The notes beneath the pieces were generated by a model. That model saw only the letters and a program-made list of their open reading frames with translations. It was not told where the DNA came from and did not search any database. A program made the translations under genes and the position numbers. Positions 46,652 through 56,154 of a stretch of DNA of 64,000 nt are shown here, one piece after another. The stretch's first letter is position 1. The number at the start of each line of letters is the position of its first letter. This stretch comes from Demequina mangrovi (GTDB lineage: Bacteria > Actinomycetota > Actinomycetes > Actinomycetales > Demequinaceae): the NCBI RefSeq assembly GCF_000759715.1, contig NZ_BBLU01000003.1, forward strand, positions 1-64,000. Reading direction: 5' to 3'.

Positions 46652-47608
46652 GTGAACGAGGCGCGACGGTCCGACGCAGGCACCCCGTACGTCACCCTCA
46701 CGCGGGACGAGTGGGCGGCGCTCGCGGACGCGACCCCGCTGCCGCTCACCGCGGAGGACGTGGCGCGCGTGCGCGGCCTCGGCGACCCGATCGACATCGA
46801 CGAGGTCGACCGGATCTACCGCCCGCTGTCGCGGCTGCTCGACCTCTACTCCGGGGCGACCGGCCTGCTGCACGGCGCGACCAGCAGCTTCCTGGGCGAG
46901 CGCGCCTCGCGCACGCCGTTCGTCATCGGCGTCGCGGGCTCGGTCGCGGTCGGCAAGTCCACCACCGCGCGCCTGCTGCGCGAGCTCATGGCGCGGTGGC
47001 CCAGCTCGCCTCACGTCGAGCTCGTCACGACCGACGGCTTCCTCTACCCCAACGCGGTGCTGGCCGAGCGCGACCTCATGGCGCGCAAGGGCTTCCCCGA
47101 GTCCTTCGACCGGCGCGCGCTGCGCGACTTCATCCTCAAGGTGAAGTCGGGCGCGCCCGAGGTCCGCGCCCCGGTGTACTCGCACCAGGTCTACGACATC
47201 GTCCCCGATCAGGAGGTCGTGGTCCGCCAGCCGGACGTCCTCATCATCGAGGGGCTCAACGTGCTTCAGACGGCCCTCACCCGCGAGCCCGGGGCGTCGC
47301 AGCTCGCGGTGAGCGACTTCTTCGACGTGTCGATCTACGTCGACGCGCACCCCGACGACATCCGGCGCTGGTACATCGAGCGCTTCCTCGCGCTGCGCGA
47401 GTCGGCGTTCGCGAAGCCCGACTCGTACTTCCACTCGTACTCGACGCTCACCGACGACCAGGCCCGGGCGGTCGCGGGTCAGGTGTGGGACACCGTCAAC
47501 GCGCCGAACCTCGCGCGCAACATCGCGCCCACCCGTTCGCGCGCGACCATCATCCTGAGCAAGGGCCCCGACCACCGCGTCGAGTCGGTGCGGCTGCGCA
47601 AGCTCTGA
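46652..47608 (+). CDS. coaA: Pantothenate kinase type I
   Basis: Phosphorylates pantothenate, the first step of CoA synthesis. It has 318 residues. The P-loop GSVAVGKST is at 96-104, with the TTDGFLYPN, RKGFPESFD and IIEGLNVLQ segments typical of CoaA. The start GTG 46652 is set by spacing to the CACAAT box; an upstream ATG at 46634 (MRHNGRV) is possible. It diverges from glmS, and CoA supply suits the neighbouring acpS. Confidence 0.95.
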   Translation: MNEARRSDAGTPYVTLTRDEWAALADATPLPLTAEDVARVRGLGDPIDIDEVDRIYRPLSRLLDLYSGATGLLHGATSSFLGERASRTPFVIGVAGSVAVGKSTTARLLRELMARWPSSPHVELVTTDGFLYPNAVLAERDLMARKGFPESFDRRALRDFILKVKSGAPEVRAPVYSHQVYDIVPDQEVVVRQPDVLIIEGLNVLQTALTREPGASQLAVSDFFDVSIYVDAHPDDIRRWYIERFLALRESAFAKPDSYFHSYSTLTDDQARAVAGQVWDTVNAPNLARNIAPTRSRATIILSKGPDHRVESVRLRKL

Positions 47609-47629
47609 AGCGGCCGCGCGCCGTCGAAC

Positions 47630-48373
47630 TCAGTCCCTCTCGGCGTCGCCGCCGTCCTGGGCGCGGCGCTCGCGGCGGGTGGGCCGCACCTCGAGCTCGC
47701 CGGTGAGCAGGCGCTCCTCGATCTGCGCCGAGAGGTCGGGCATCTCGGGCTCCGCGAAGCCGAGGCGCGCGAGGATCTTGTCGATGAGGATGCCCATGAC
47801 GACGCCGCCGACCACGCCCACCGTGATGGACACGAGCAGGTTGTCGAAGATCGAGCCGGCCCAGATCCCGAGCGCCGTCCCGTAGGTCGCCCAGATCACC
47901 GCGGCGACCGCGTCGACGATCATGAACCACTGCCGCGGGTAGCCGAGCGCCCCCGCGGTGAGGTTGACCGCGACCCTGCCCATGGGGATGAAGCGCGCCG
48001 CGATGATGAACGTGGTGCCCCGCCGCTCGAGCGTGCTCTCCGCCCAGTCGAGGGTCTTGCGCATCCCCGCGCGGGCGAAGAACGGATGCTTGCGCACGTC
48101 GAACTTGGAGCCGAGCAGGTAGGCGAGCTGGTCGCCGCACCAGGCGCCGGCCGCCGCGAAGATCCACACGAGCCACACCCACGGCGTCCCCGTCTGCTTC
48201 CACGCGGTGGCCGTGGCGATCACCACGGACTCGGACGGGACCACCGGGAACACGCCGTCGACCAGGGAGAGCAGGAAGACGCTCGGGTAGATCCAGAGCG
48301 ACTCCATGAGGGACTCGACCCAGATCTCCAGTTCCCCGATCCAGTCGGTCAGCAGGTGCCAGAGCTCGTTCAC
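47630..48373 (-). CDS. DedA-family membrane protein
   Basis: Membrane protein of 247 residues with about five hydrophobic segments. The VFPVVPSESVVI, GDQLAYLLGSKF and FIIAARFIPMGRVAVNLTAG segments with conserved Arg and Gly mark the DedA/SNARE-associated family, linked to phospholipid flipping and membrane homeostasis. It ends in a charged Arg/Glu tail. The start GTG 48373 follows GGGAGA. It converges on coaA with only 21 bp between the stops. Confidence 0.88.
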   Translation of the reverse strand: MNELWHLLTDWIGELEIWVESLMESLWIYPSVFLLSLVDGVFPVVPSESVVIATATAWKQTGTPWVWLVWIFAAAGAWCGDQLAYLLGSKFDVRKHPFFARAGMRKTLDWAESTLERRGTTFIIAARFIPMGRVAVNLTAGALGYPRQWFMIVDAVAAVIWATYGTALGIWAGSIFDNLLVSITVGVVGGVVMGILIDKILARLGFAEPEMPDLSAQIEERLLTGELEVRPTRRERRAQDGGDAERD

Positions 48374-48452
48374 GCGCTCAGTCTCCCAGGTATCGCCCGC
48401 CTCGGGCGATGGGGGGACCACCTGATCCGCGCATCCGCGAGGACGAGGCGGT

Positions 48453-49814
48453 TCAGAGCGCGAGTCGCGTGCGGACCACGTCCGCGAGGGCGTCCGCGTG
48501 ACGCTGCGCGTCCTCCGCGGTCGCCGCCTCGACCATCACGCGCACCAACGGCTCGGTGCCCGAGGGCCGCAGCAGCACGCGGCCGGTGTCGCCGAGGTCG
48601 CGGCGTGCGGACGCGACGGCCGCCTGGAGCTCGAGGTCCGTGTAGACGCGGGTGCGGTCCGCGTTGCGCACGTTCACCAGCACCTGCGGCAGCGACTCGA
48701 TGCCCGCGCACAGACCCTGGAGCGAGCCGTGGGCGGCGACCTGCGAGGCGACCAGCAACGCGGTGAGCACGCCGTCTCCCGTGGTCGCATGCTCGGCCAC
48801 GATGACGTGCCCGGACTGCTCGCCGCCGAGCGTGTAGCCGCCCTCGCGCATGGCCTCGAGCACGTACCGGTCGCCCACGGCCGCCTCGACCATGTCGATG
48901 CCTGCCCGGCGCATCGCGATGTGGAGACCGAGGTTGCTCATCACCGTCGCGACGAGCGTCGAGTGGTACAGCGCCCCGGCGTCGCGCATCGCGATCGCGA
49001 GGAGGCCCATGATCTGGTCGCCGTCGACGATCGCCCCGGTGTGGTCGACCGCGAGGCAGCGGTCGGCGTCGCCGTCGAAGGCGACGCCCAGGTCGGCGCC
49101 GTGCTCGACCACCGAGGCCTGGAGCGGCCCGAGGTGCGTGGAGCCCACGCCGTCGTTGATGTTGAGCCCGTCGGGAGCGGCGTGGATCGCGGTGACGCGC
49201 GCGCCCGCGGCCTCGAGGGCGGCGGGGCCCACGATCGAGGCGGCGCCGTGCGCCGCGTCGGCGACGATGTGCACGCCCGAGAGCGGCGTGTCGCCGCCGG
49301 CGAAGGTGCGGACGGCAGCGACCACGTGGTCGACGTACTCGTCGGCGAGGTGCGCGGAGGGGACGATGCGCCCGACCTCGGCACCGGTGGGGCGGGACCA
49401 GTCCTCGCCCACGCGCGCCTCGATGGCCGCCTCGACCGCATCGTCGAGCTTGTGGCCTCCGCGCGCGAAGAACTTGATGCCGTTGTCCGGCATCGGGTTG
49501 TGGGACGCGGAGATCACCACGCCCAGGTCCGCCCCGGTGGAGGCGGTCAGGTACGCCACCGCGGGGGTGGGCACCACGCCGAGGTCGAGCACGTCGACCC
49601 CCGCGGAAGCAAGACCGGCCGCGACAGCCGCCCCCAGGAACTCGCCTGAGATGCGGGTGTCGCGGCCGATGACGGCCACGGGACGGTGACCGGAGAACTC
49701 GCCCCGCTCCCCCAGGACGTGAGCCGCGGCGACCGCGAGGTCGACCGCAAGCTCCGCCGTGAGGTCCCGGTTGGCAAGGCCCCGGACACCGTCCGTGCCG
49801 AAAAGTCGCGCCAT
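48453..49814 (-). CDS. glmM: Phosphoglucosamine mutase
   Basis: Converts GlcN-6-P to GlcN-1-P for UDP-GlcNAc. It has 453 residues. The N-terminal [11 protein letters not shown] is typical, the phosphoserine is Ser104 in [13 protein letters not shown], metal binding is in AFDGDADRC, sugar binding in GGEQSGH, and phosphate binding in [12 protein letters not shown]. The ATG 49814 is preceded by TAATCT 7 nt upstream, which overlaps the rpsI stop, so a promoter inside the operon is possible. Confidence 0.97.
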   Translation of the reverse strand: MARLFGTDGVRGLANRDLTAELAVDLAVAAAHVLGERGEFSGHRPVAVIGRDTRISGEFLGAAVAAGLASAGVDVLDLGVVPTPAVAYLTASTGADLGVVISASHNPMPDNGIKFFARGGHKLDDAVEAAIEARVGEDWSRPTGAEVGRIVPSAHLADEYVDHVVAAVRTFAGGDTPLSGVHIVADAAHGAASIVGPAALEAAGARVTAIHAAPDGLNINDGVGSTHLGPLQASVVEHGADLGVAFDGDADRCLAVDHTGAIVDGDQIMGLLAIAMRDAGALYHSTLVATVMSNLGLHIAMRRAGIDMVEAAVGDRYVLEAMREGGYTLGGEQSGHVIVAEHATTGDGVLTALLVASQVAAHGSLQGLCAGIESLPQVLVNVRNADRTRVYTDLELQAAVASARRDLGDTGRVLLRPSGTEPLVRVMVEAATAEDAQRHADALADVVRTRLAL

Positions 49815-49821
49815 GCGCGAG

Positions 49822-49827
49822 AGATTA
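49822..49827 (-). promoter_or_regulatory. -10 box TAATCT, 7 nt before glmM
   Basis: TANNNT box with gap CTCGCGC to ATG 49814, overlapping the rpsI stop codon; may give a separate leaderless glmM transcript. Confidence 0.4.
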
Positions 49828-50310
49828 ACGCTTCGAGTACTGAGGCGCGCGGCGGGCCTTCTTGAGACCGGCCTTCTTGCGCTCGACGACGCGGGCGTCA
49901 CGGGTGAGGAAGCCGGCCTTCTTGAGGGCCGGACGGTTGTTCTCCTCGTCGATCTCGTTCAGCGCGCGGGACACGCCGAGACGGAGCGCACCGGCCTGAC
50001 CCGAGGGACCGCCACCGTGGATGCGGGCGTGCACGTCGAACTTGCCCTCGATGTCGAGGAGCGCGAACGGCGAGTTCACCAGCTGCTGGTGGACCTTGTT
50101 CGGGAAGTAGTCCTCGATGTCGCGACCGTTGATGGTCCACTTGCCGGTGCCGGGCACCAGGCGGACGCGGGCGACGGCCTCCTTGCGACGGCCGAGGCCG
50201 GCGCCGGGGGCGAGGTTGGTGACACCCTTGCCGCGCTCGGCAACGGTCTCGGTGGTGTACTCGGACGGGGTCTCGTTCTCGACCTCGGTGGTCACATCTG
50301 CCACTTTCAT
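49825..50310 (-). CDS. rpsI: 30S ribosomal protein S9
   Basis: Small-subunit protein contacting P-site tRNA. It has 161 residues: about 30 acidic/Thr-rich extra residues at the N-terminus, then the S9 core from [13 protein letters not shown], ending in the tRNA-contacting APQYSKR. The start chosen is ATG 50310 (AAGGAT site); GTG 50304 is possible. It is paired with rplM as in most bacteria. Confidence 0.96.
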   Translation of the reverse strand: MKVADVTTEVENETPSEYTTETVAERGKGVTNLAPGAGLGRRKEAVARVRLVPGTGKWTINGRDIEDYFPNKVHQQLVNSPFALLDIEGKFDVHARIHGGGPSGQAGALRLGVSRALNEIDEENNRPALKKAGFLTRDARVVERKKAGLKKARRAPQYSKR

Positions 50311-50332
50311 CAATCCTTAACTGCTGCGGCGC

Positions 50333-50776
50333 TTACTGCGCGACCTGGGAGATCTCGAAGACCTCGGGCTGCTGCGCGGCGTGCGGGTGCTCCGCGCCGG
50401 CGTAGACCTTGAGGTGCTTGAGCTGGGCGGCGCCGAGCTTGGTCTTGGGCAGCATGCCCTTGACCGCGTTCTCGATCACGCGACGGGGGTTCTTCTCGAG
50501 CAGCTCGCCGATCGGGACGGCCGAGAGACCGCCCGGGAAGCCCGAGTGGCGGTAGACCATCTTGTCGGTGAGCTTGTTGCCCGAGAGGGCCACCTTCTCA
50601 GCGTTGATGACGATGACGAAGTCACCGCCGTCGACGTGGGGCGCAAAGGTCGCCTTGTGCTTGCCGCGGAGCAGCGAAGCGGCCTGGGAGGCCAGACGAC
50701 CGAGGACCACGTCAGTAGCGTCGATGACGTACCAGTTCTTGGTGACGTCACCCGGCTTGGGAGAAAACGTACGCAC
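50333..50776 (-). CDS. rplM: 50S ribosomal protein L13
   Basis: Early-assembling large-subunit protein of 147 residues. Segments [31 protein letters not shown] and GMLPKTKLG are characteristic. It starts with GTG 50776, heads the rplM-rpsI pair, and is driven by its own promoter about 130 bp upstream. The long leader may carry L13-mediated control as in other bacteria (inference). Confidence 0.96.
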   Translation of the reverse strand: MRTFSPKPGDVTKNWYVIDATDVVLGRLASQAASLLRGKHKATFAPHVDGGDFVIVINAEKVALSGNKLTDKMVYRHSGFPGGLSAVPIGELLEKNPRRVIENAVKGMLPKTKLGAAQLKHLKVYAGAEHPHAAQQPEVFEISQVAQ

Positions 50777-50902
50777 TGTGAAGCCTTACTTCTACTCGTT
50801 CTGGTGGACGATGCTTGATGGGCATCGCGAAGCAATCGGTCGGCGGGTCCTGCGGCGGCGAGTGGGAGGCACCGTCCACGAGGGAACGCACAACGACGCA
50901 CC

Positions 50903-50931
50903 ATCATACGCTCCCGGGCCGCGAATCTCAA
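50903..50931 (-). promoter_or_regulatory. Sigma70-type promoter of rplM
   Basis: TTGAGA (50926-50931), 17-bp spacer, TATGAT (50903-50908) on the minus strand, 127 bp before the rplM start. The leader contains a GGACGATGC copy (50806-50814) next to GGGCATC, able to pair as a small hairpin. Confidence 0.75.
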
Positions 50932-50958
50932 TCCGAGGGTCCCGGGTCAGCGCGTCGG

Positions 50959-51813
50959 TCACGGGAGGGTGCGACGCCCTCGGGTAGCCTCGGCGCGCTC
51001 CGCGAGCAGCGCATCGTCCGGATACGCCACCTCCTCGAGCGTGAGCCCGTGCGCGGGGGCGACCGCGATCGCCTGCGACCGCGTCTCGGAGGCCGCGACG
51101 GCGGCCAGCCAGCCGAGGTCGCGGCGGCCCTCCCCCACGGTCAGCAGCGCGCCCACGAGCGAGCGCACCATCGAGTGGCAGAAGGCGTCGGCGCGCACCG
51201 TCGCGACCACGAGCCCGGCGTCGGGTCCGTCCGTCTCGCGACGCCAGCTCAGCTCGAGCAGGTCGCGGATGGTGGTGGCGCCCTCGCGCCCGCGGCAGAA
51301 GGCCGCGAAGTCGCGCAGCCCGAGCAGCGTGGATGAGGCGCCGTTGAGCGCGTCGACGTCGAGCGGCCGGCTCACGCGCACCACGTGGCGGCGGCGCAGC
51401 ACGTCGGGGACGGCGTCGGTGACACGGTAGGCGTAGCGGCGCTGGGTCGCGGAGAAGCGCGCGTCGAAGCCCTCGGGGGCCACGCGCACGTCGCGGATCA
51501 CCACATCGTCGGGGAGCACGCCGTCGAGGCGGCTGAGCAGACCCTCGGCCGGGGTCCGCTGCGCGCGGCCGGGCATCCGCGCCCAGGCCTGCTGCTCGAT
51601 GTCGACGTGCGCGACCTGTCCGCGCGCGTGGACGCCGGCATCGGTGCGACCGGCGACGGTCACGCGGGGGTACGCGTCCTGGCGGACGATGCGCACGAGG
51701 GCGTCCTCGAGGACGCCCTGGACGGTCCGCAGCCCGGGCTGGGTGGCCCAGCCGGAGAAGTCGGTGCCGTCGTAGGAAAGGTCGAGGCGGGCCCGCACAG
51801 TCTCAGGGAGCAT
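50959..51813 (-). CDS. truA: tRNA pseudouridine(38-40) synthase
   Basis: Isomerises U38-U40 in the anticodon arm. It has 284 residues. [17 protein letters not shown] starts the fold, the catalytic Asp is in [16 protein letters not shown], and [15 protein letters not shown] is the C-terminal motif. It follows rplQ, the usual actinobacterial order. Two GGACGATGC copies (51011, 51684) are read in different frames, as PDDAL and VRIVR. Confidence 0.96.
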   Translation of the reverse strand: MLPETVRARLDLSYDGTDFSGWATQPGLRTVQGVLEDALVRIVRQDAYPRVTVAGRTDAGVHARGQVAHVDIEQQAWARMPGRAQRTPAEGLLSRLDGVLPDDVVIRDVRVAPEGFDARFSATQRRYAYRVTDAVPDVLRRRHVVRVSRPLDVDALNGASSTLLGLRDFAAFCRGREGATTIRDLLELSWRRETDGPDAGLVVATVRADAFCHSMVRSLVGALLTVGEGRRDLGWLAAVAASETRSQAIAVAPAHGLTLEEVAYPDDALLAERAEATRGRRTLP

Positions 51814-51852
51814 GTGCGGACCCGCCTCGGGTTGCCTTGGTGGAAGGCGAGG

Positions 51853-52368
51853 TTACTTGGCCTCGTCGGCAGCCGGGGCCTCAGCGGCCTCGGTCTCCTC
51901 GACGACGGTCTCCTCGGCGACGGGCGCCTCCTCGACCTTCTCGGCCTTCTTCGGCGCAGCCTTCTTGGTGGCCTTCTCGGCCTCCTTAGCGACGGCCTTC
52001 TTGGCGGGGGCACCGAACTCGACGAGCTCGATCACGGCCATGGGGGCGTTGTCGCCCTTGCGGAAGCCGGTCTTGGTGATGCGGGTGTAGCCGCCGTCAC
52101 GCTCGGCGAAGCCGGGGCCGATCTCGGTGAAGAGCTTGTGGACGACGCCCTTGTCCGAGATGATCCCGAGCACCTTGCGGCGCGAGGCGAGGTCGCCGCG
52201 CTTCGCGAAGGTGATGAGACGCTCGGCGTGCGGGCGCAGGCGCTTGGCCTTGGTCACGGTGGTGGTGATACGGCCGTGCTCGAACAGGCTCTGCGAGAGG
52301 TTCGCGAGCATCTGACGCTCGTGCGCGGGGCCGCCGCCCAGGCGGGCGCCCTTGGTGGGGGTAGGCAT
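51853..52368 (-). CDS. rplQ: 50S ribosomal protein L17 with long charged tail
   Basis: L17 core of about 118 residues ([20 protein letters not shown] to [14 protein letters not shown]) plus a C-terminal extension of about 53 residues that is first Lys/Ala-rich and then Glu/Ala-rich, total 171. The extension is low complexity and likely disordered. It follows rpoA by 18 bp as in the standard alpha operon. Confidence 0.96.
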   Translation of the reverse strand: MPTPTKGARLGGGPAHERQMLANLSQSLFEHGRITTTVTKAKRLRPHAERLITFAKRGDLASRRKVLGIISDKGVVHKLFTEIGPGFAERDGGYTRITKTGFRKGDNAPMAVIELVEFGAPAKKAVAKEAEKATKKAAPKKAEKVEEAPVAEETVVEETEAAEAPAADEAK

Positions 52369-52386
52369 GATTGAGAATTCTCCTTG

Positions 52387-53373
52387 TTACTCGTCGCTGC
52401 CCGAGAAGTAGACGGAGGAGCCGTTGTCGTACTCGACGGCGCCGTCCTTCAGGGAGAAGCCCAGCTCGGCGAGCTTCTCCTTGACCTCGGTGATCGACTT
52501 CTGGCCGAAGTTGCGGATGTCCATGAGATCCGCCTCGGACCGCGCGGTGAGCTCACCCACGGTGTGGATGCCCTCACGCTTGAGGCAGTTGTAGGACCGC
52601 TGCGTGAGGTTGAGCTCCTCGATCGGCTGGTTGTAGTCCTCCTCGAGCGACTCGTCCGTCTCGGACGGGCCGATCTCGATGCCCTCGGCGGCCTCGTTGA
52701 GGCCACGGGCGAGCGAGAAGAGCTCGACGAGCGTCGCACCCGCCGACGCGACGGCGTCGCGGGGCGAGATCGAGTTCTTGGTCTCGACGTCGATGACCAG
52801 CTCGTCGAAGTCCGTGCGCTGCGCGACACGGGTGGCCTCGACCTTGTAGGTCACCTTGAGGACGGGCGAGTAGATCGAGTCGACGGGGATCTGGCCGATC
52901 TCCGCGTCGTAGCTCTTGTTCATCGCCGCAGGAACGTAACCGCGCCCGCGCTCGACCGTGAGCTCCACCTCGAACTTCGCCTTCGCGTTGAGCGTCGCGA
53001 TGTGGAGGTCCGGGTTGTGGATCTCGACGCCGGCCGGGGGCTGGATGTCAGCACCGGTGACGACGCCCGCGCCCGACTTGCGCAGGTACATCACGACGGG
53101 CTCGTCGTTCTCCGACGAGACCACGAGGTTCTTGAGGTTGAGCAGGATCTCGGTCACGTCCTCCTTCACACCGTCGATGGTGGTGAACTCGTGGAGGACG
53201 CCCTCGAAGCGCACCGACGTCACGGCCGCGCCCGGGATGGACGACAGGAGCGTGCGGCGGAGCGAGTTGCCGAGCGTGTAGCCGAAGCCGGGCTCGAGCG
53301 GCTTGAGCGAGAACTGCGAACGGTTCTCCGAGATGACCTTCTCGGTCAGCGTGGGACGCTGTGCGATCAGCAC
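52387..53373 (-). CDS. rpoA: RNA polymerase alpha subunit
   Basis: Assembly subunit of RNA polymerase, 328 residues from GTG 53373 (AAAGGA site). The in-frame ATG at 53394 would add MLGKETT. The N-terminal domain has [25 protein letters not shown], and the C-terminal domain contains the promoter-UP-binding region [17 protein letters not shown] and [15 protein letters not shown]. It ends in an acidic tail. It sits directly after rpsK with no rpsD between. Confidence 0.97.
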   Translation of the reverse strand: MLIAQRPTLTEKVISENRSQFSLKPLEPGFGYTLGNSLRRTLLSSIPGAAVTSVRFEGVLHEFTTIDGVKEDVTEILLNLKNLVVSSENDEPVVMYLRKSGAGVVTGADIQPPAGVEIHNPDLHIATLNAKAKFEVELTVERGRGYVPAAMNKSYDAEIGQIPVDSIYSPVLKVTYKVEATRVAQRTDFDELVIDVETKNSISPRDAVASAGATLVELFSLARGLNEAAEGIEIGPSETDESLEEDYNQPIEELNLTQRSYNCLKREGIHTVGELTARSEADLMDIRNFGQKSITEVKEKLAELGFSLKDGAVEYDNGSSVYFSGSDE

Positions 53374-53470
53374 GGTTGTTTCCTTTCCGAGCATCCGCTA
53401 TCTGATGCTCGAGGGTTCCCTGCCGGGATCGGTCCGGAAGGGGCCAGAAGCTGGAAATGGGGTGTGGTCA

Positions 53471-53495
53471 CGGGCCGATGCGTCGCATCGGCCCG
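53471..53495. terminator. Hairpin between rpsK and rpoA
   Basis: Two perfect 12-nt arms (CGGGCCGATGCG and its complement) around one base. It is rich in one-mismatch forms of the 9-mer. It may be an attenuator or processing site rather than a full terminator, as rpoA follows. Confidence 0.5.
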
Positions 53496-53529
53496 CGACC
53501 GTGAGCGCGGGCTCACCCGCGCGGGCGTG

Positions 53530-53919
53530 CTAGTTGCGGCGGCGCTTCGGGGGGCGGCAGCCGTTGTGCGCCTGCGGGGTGACGTCCTTGATGGAGGTCA
53601 CCTCGAGGCCGGCGGCCGTGAGCGAGCGGATCGCGGTGTCGCGGCCCGAGCCCGGGCCCTTGACGAACACGTCGACCTTGCTCATGCCGGCGTCGGTGGC
53701 GCGGCGAGCAGCGGCCTCGGCGGCCATCTGCGCGGCGTACGGGGTCGACTTGCGCGAACCCTTGAAGCCGACCTGGCCCGACGACGACCACGACACGACG
53801 GCACCCGAGGGGTCCGTGATCGAGATGATCGTGTTGTTGAAGGTGGACTTGATGTGCGCCTGACCGTGCGCGACGGTCTTCTTGATCTTCTTGCGCGGCT
53901 TGCGAGTAGGAGCGGCCAT
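53530..53919 (-). CDS. rpsK: 30S ribosomal protein S11
   Basis: Platform protein of 129 residues with a basic N-terminus ([18 protein letters not shown]), [10 protein letters not shown], and the conserved end [17 protein letters not shown]. It lies 3 bp after rpsM. The next gene is rpoA; rpsD, often found between them, is absent. Confidence 0.97.
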   Translation of the reverse strand: MAAPTRKPRKKIKKTVAHGQAHIKSTFNNTIISITDPSGAVVSWSSSGQVGFKGSRKSTPYAAQMAAEAAARRATDAGMSKVDVFVKGPGSGRDTAIRSLTAAGLEVTSIKDVTPQAHNGCRPPKRRRN

Positions 53920-53922
53920 GTC

Positions 53923-54291
53923 TTACTTCTTCTTTCCGGCGACGGTCTTCTTGGGGCCCTTGCGAGTGCGCGCGTTGGTCTTCGTGCGCTGACCGCGGAC
54001 GGGCATGCCACGGCGGTGGCGGAGACCCTGGTAGTTGCCGATCTCGACCTTGCGGCGGATGTCGGCGGTCACCTCGCGGCGCAGGTCGCCCTCGACGGTG
54101 AAGTTGGCCTCGATGTAGTCGCGGATCGCGACGAGCTGCTCGTCCGTCGCGTCCTTGACGCGAAGGTCGGAGGAGATGCCGGTGGCGGCGAGGATCTCCT
54201 GCGAGCGGGTACGGCCGATGCCGTAGATGTAGGTGAGTGCGATCTCCATGCGCTTGTCGCGCGGGATGTCGACTCCGACGATGCGTGCCAT
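53923..54291 (-). CDS. rpsM: 30S ribosomal protein S13
   Basis: Head protein contacting tRNA and 23S rRNA, 122 residues. It begins [25 protein letters not shown]; the C-terminal tail has [27 protein letters not shown]. It is separated from rpmJ by 128 bp containing a hairpin. Confidence 0.97.
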   Translation of the reverse strand: MARIVGVDIPRDKRMEIALTYIYGIGRTRSQEILAATGISSDLRVKDATDEQLVAIRDYIEANFTVEGDLRREVTADIRRKVEIGNYQGLRHRRGMPVRGQRTKTNARTRKGPKKTVAGKKK

Positions 54292-54358
54292 TTCTGGTTC
54301 TACTCCATCAGTAGTCGGAGGTCTGACGCTCGACCGCCCCGCTGCTGTCTAGAGCGGG

Positions 54359-54378
54359 CCCCGGCCTCCGAGCCGGGG
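54359..54378. terminator. Hairpin between rpmJ and rpsM
   Basis: A 7-bp stem CCCCGGC/GCCGGGG with a 6-nt loop in the 128-bp gap. It is probably an attenuator or RNA-processing feature inside the operon. Confidence 0.35.
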
Positions 54379-54419
54379 GTTTGATGCATATGGTCGAACG
54401 AGGATGTTCTCGGGTGTGT

Positions 54420-54533
54420 CTAGCCCTGACGCTGCTTGTGGCGCAGGTTGTCGCAGATGACCATCACTCGGCCATTGCGTCGGATCACCTTGCACTTGTC
54501 GCAGATGGGCTTGACGCTGGGCTTAACCTTCAT
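54420..54533 (-). CDS. rpmJ: 50S ribosomal protein L36
   Basis: The smallest ribosomal protein, 37 residues, translated directly from the sequence: [19 protein letters not shown] to the end RHKQRQG. The zinc-binding pattern C-x2-C (ICDKCK) is followed by a third Cys in VICDN and the His in RHKQ, so this is the zinc-containing form. It lies between infA and rpsM as in most bacteria. Confidence 0.96.
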   Translation of the reverse strand: MKVKPSVKPICDKCKVIRRNGRVMVICDNLRHKQRQG

Positions 54534-54581
54534 GGTTCTTTCCTGCGTCGATCAGGCACGCGCGCGCGCCGTCTCGACGAC

Positions 54582-54803
54582 TCACTTGTAGCGGTAGACG
54601 ATGCGGCCGCGGGACAGGTCGTACGGGCTGAGCTCCACCACCACGCGGTCCTCGGGGAGGATCCTGATGTAGTGCTGTCGCATCTTGCCGGAGATGTGAG
54701 CGAGCACCAGGTGCCCGTTCGTCAACTCCACTCGGAACGATGCGTTCGGCAGTGCTTCGACCACCACGCCCTCGACCTCGATGACGCCGTCCTTCTTAGC
54801 CAT
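54582..54803 (-). CDS. infA: Translation initiation factor IF-1
   Basis: OB-fold factor of 73 residues that binds the A-site of 30S during initiation. [38 protein letters not shown] and [12 protein letters not shown] are family-typical. The start ATG 54803 gives the standard N-terminus. It has its own strong promoter about 60 bp upstream. Confidence 0.97.
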   Translation of the reverse strand: MAKKDGVIEVEGVVVEALPNASFRVELTNGHLVLAHISGKMRQHYIRILPEDRVVVELSPYDLSRGRIVYRYK

Positions 54804-54860
54804 GAACTCCGCTAACGTTGATTGACAGGGATGCGGGCGCGCAAAAACGCCCAACGGAAA

Positions 54861-54889
54861 ACTATACGGCAATCTTCCCCTGCTCTCAA
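54861..54889 (-). promoter_or_regulatory. Sigma70-type promoter of infA
   Basis: TTGAGA (54884-54889), 17-bp spacer, TATAGT (54861-54866) on the minus strand, in the only AT-rich patch of the region. A GC-rich 5-bp hairpin follows in the leader. The promoter separates infA from the LRV-like genes upstream. Confidence 0.8.
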
Positions 54890-55014
54890 CCGCGCGCAGG
54901 CAGCAGCGCGGGAGGCGGATCCCGTCGGCGCGTCTGGCGACGCGCGGCGCGGCGCTCGACGCCGCATCGTCCCCCGAGTCTACGGGACGGCGCGCGGCGT
55001 GACGACGGCGCGGC

Positions 55015-55320
55015 TCAGCGGAACGAGTTGCGCAGCCGCTGGACCGCGAGACCCGAGATGCGCGGGTCGCGGTGATCCGCGAGACGGCGCACCACCGACG
55101 AGGGGGTGCGGGGGTTGGCGAGCAGCGCGCCCAGGACGTCGAGGTTCACGTCGTGGCCGAGCGAGACGAGCGCACCCATGGGGCAGTCGGAGCGACCCGC
55201 GACGGCCGCGCGCACCGCCGCGTCGCGATGCACCGCGAGGGGGAGGAGCTCGGAGCCGGACACCCCGGGATCGAGAGCCCTCATGACGTCCTCCGACGAG
55301 CCGCTGACCGGAACCACCAC
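55015..55320 (-). CDS. LRV/HEAT-like repeat protein A
   Basis: Protein of 101 residues, the shortest of three tandem paralogues. About three helical repeats of 24-26 residues share [22 protein letters not shown] and [22 protein letters not shown] patterns. The start GTG 55320 has GGGGAGG six nt upstream; GTG 55335 is an alternative. No catalytic motif is visible, so protein-protein or protein-nucleic-acid scaffolding is likely (inference). Confidence 0.7.
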   Translation of the reverse strand: MVVPVSGSSEDVMRALDPGVSGSELLPLAVHRDAAVRAAVAGRSDCPMGALVSLGHDVNLDVLGALLANPRTPSSVVRRLADHRDPRISGLAVQRLRNSFR

Positions 55321-55455
55321 GTCGTACCTCCCCACGCTTGCCGTTGTAGGAAATATCTACCGGTGCGGCGGGGCGGTCTCAAACCCGTGTGAGGAATCAG
55401 ACATCACGTCATGTGTCAGACACATCGCACATCTCGCCGGAGGCGTCGCACCAGG

Positions 55456-56046
55456 TCAACGGGCGGGCCTCGGCCCGCTGCGGCCCACCTCGGGCCGCGG
55501 CGCGAGCGCCCGAGCGCGCCTCTCCCCCACGGGCGAGGACTGCTCCGCGTGGGCGCTCGGGCGCACGAAGGCCGGGCGCGTCGCCGTCTGCTCCACGGCT
55601 CCCGCGGCGGGCGACCCTCCGTCCAGCGCGCGCCGCGCGAGACGGGCGACGTCCGGACGCCGGTGGAGCGCGAGCGCCTCGAGCACCTGGCGCGGCGTGG
55701 CGGAGTTCCGCGCGAGCGCCTTGAGGACGGAGGCGTCCTTGTCGCGCGCGAGCTCCCCCGCGACCCCGATCGCGATGCCTGCGCACGAGGCCAGCGCGAC
55801 CCGCACCGACCCCCGCCTGTCATGCGCGAGCGTCGCCTGCAGCGCGACCGGGCAGTCGCGACGCGAGGCGACCGCCTCCCGCACCTCGACCTCTCGATGC
55901 GCGGCGAGCACCGCCATGCGCGAGCGGTCGAGGCCCTCCGCGCGCGCCTCGTTCACGAGCGCGCGCAGGGCGTCGTCCTGACGGTCGCCGGCCATGGGCA
56001 CGCCGGACGCCGCCATGAACGCCCGCGACCAGCCGTCGTCCGCCAC
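55456..56046 (-). CDS. LRV/HEAT-like repeat protein B
   Basis: Protein of 196 residues, paralogue of its neighbours. About four repeats of 26 residues lie in residues 45-150: VREAVASRRDCPVALQATLAHD, then VRVALASC, then VLKALARNSATPRQVLEALA. The C-terminus is Pro/Arg/Ala-rich and probably disordered. The start GTG 56046 follows GGGGGAGG. Like A and C it has a DCP tripeptide in the first repeat. Confidence 0.72.
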   Translation of the reverse strand: MADDGWSRAFMAASGVPMAGDRQDDALRALVNEARAEGLDRSRMAVLAAHREVEVREAVASRRDCPVALQATLAHDRRGSVRVALASCAGIAIGVAGELARDKDASVLKALARNSATPRQVLEALALHRRPDVARLARRALDGGSPAAGAVEQTATRPAFVRPSAHAEQSSPVGERRARALAPRPEVGRSGPRPAR

Positions 56047-56154
56047 CGCGCACCTCCCCCGCGTCAGGTAGCGCGATGCTAGGCGGCGGTGATGAGCGGA
56101 AACTGGACGACAGGTGTCTATCGGGTGAAGCGGACGCGAATGCTCGGTGTCGCG

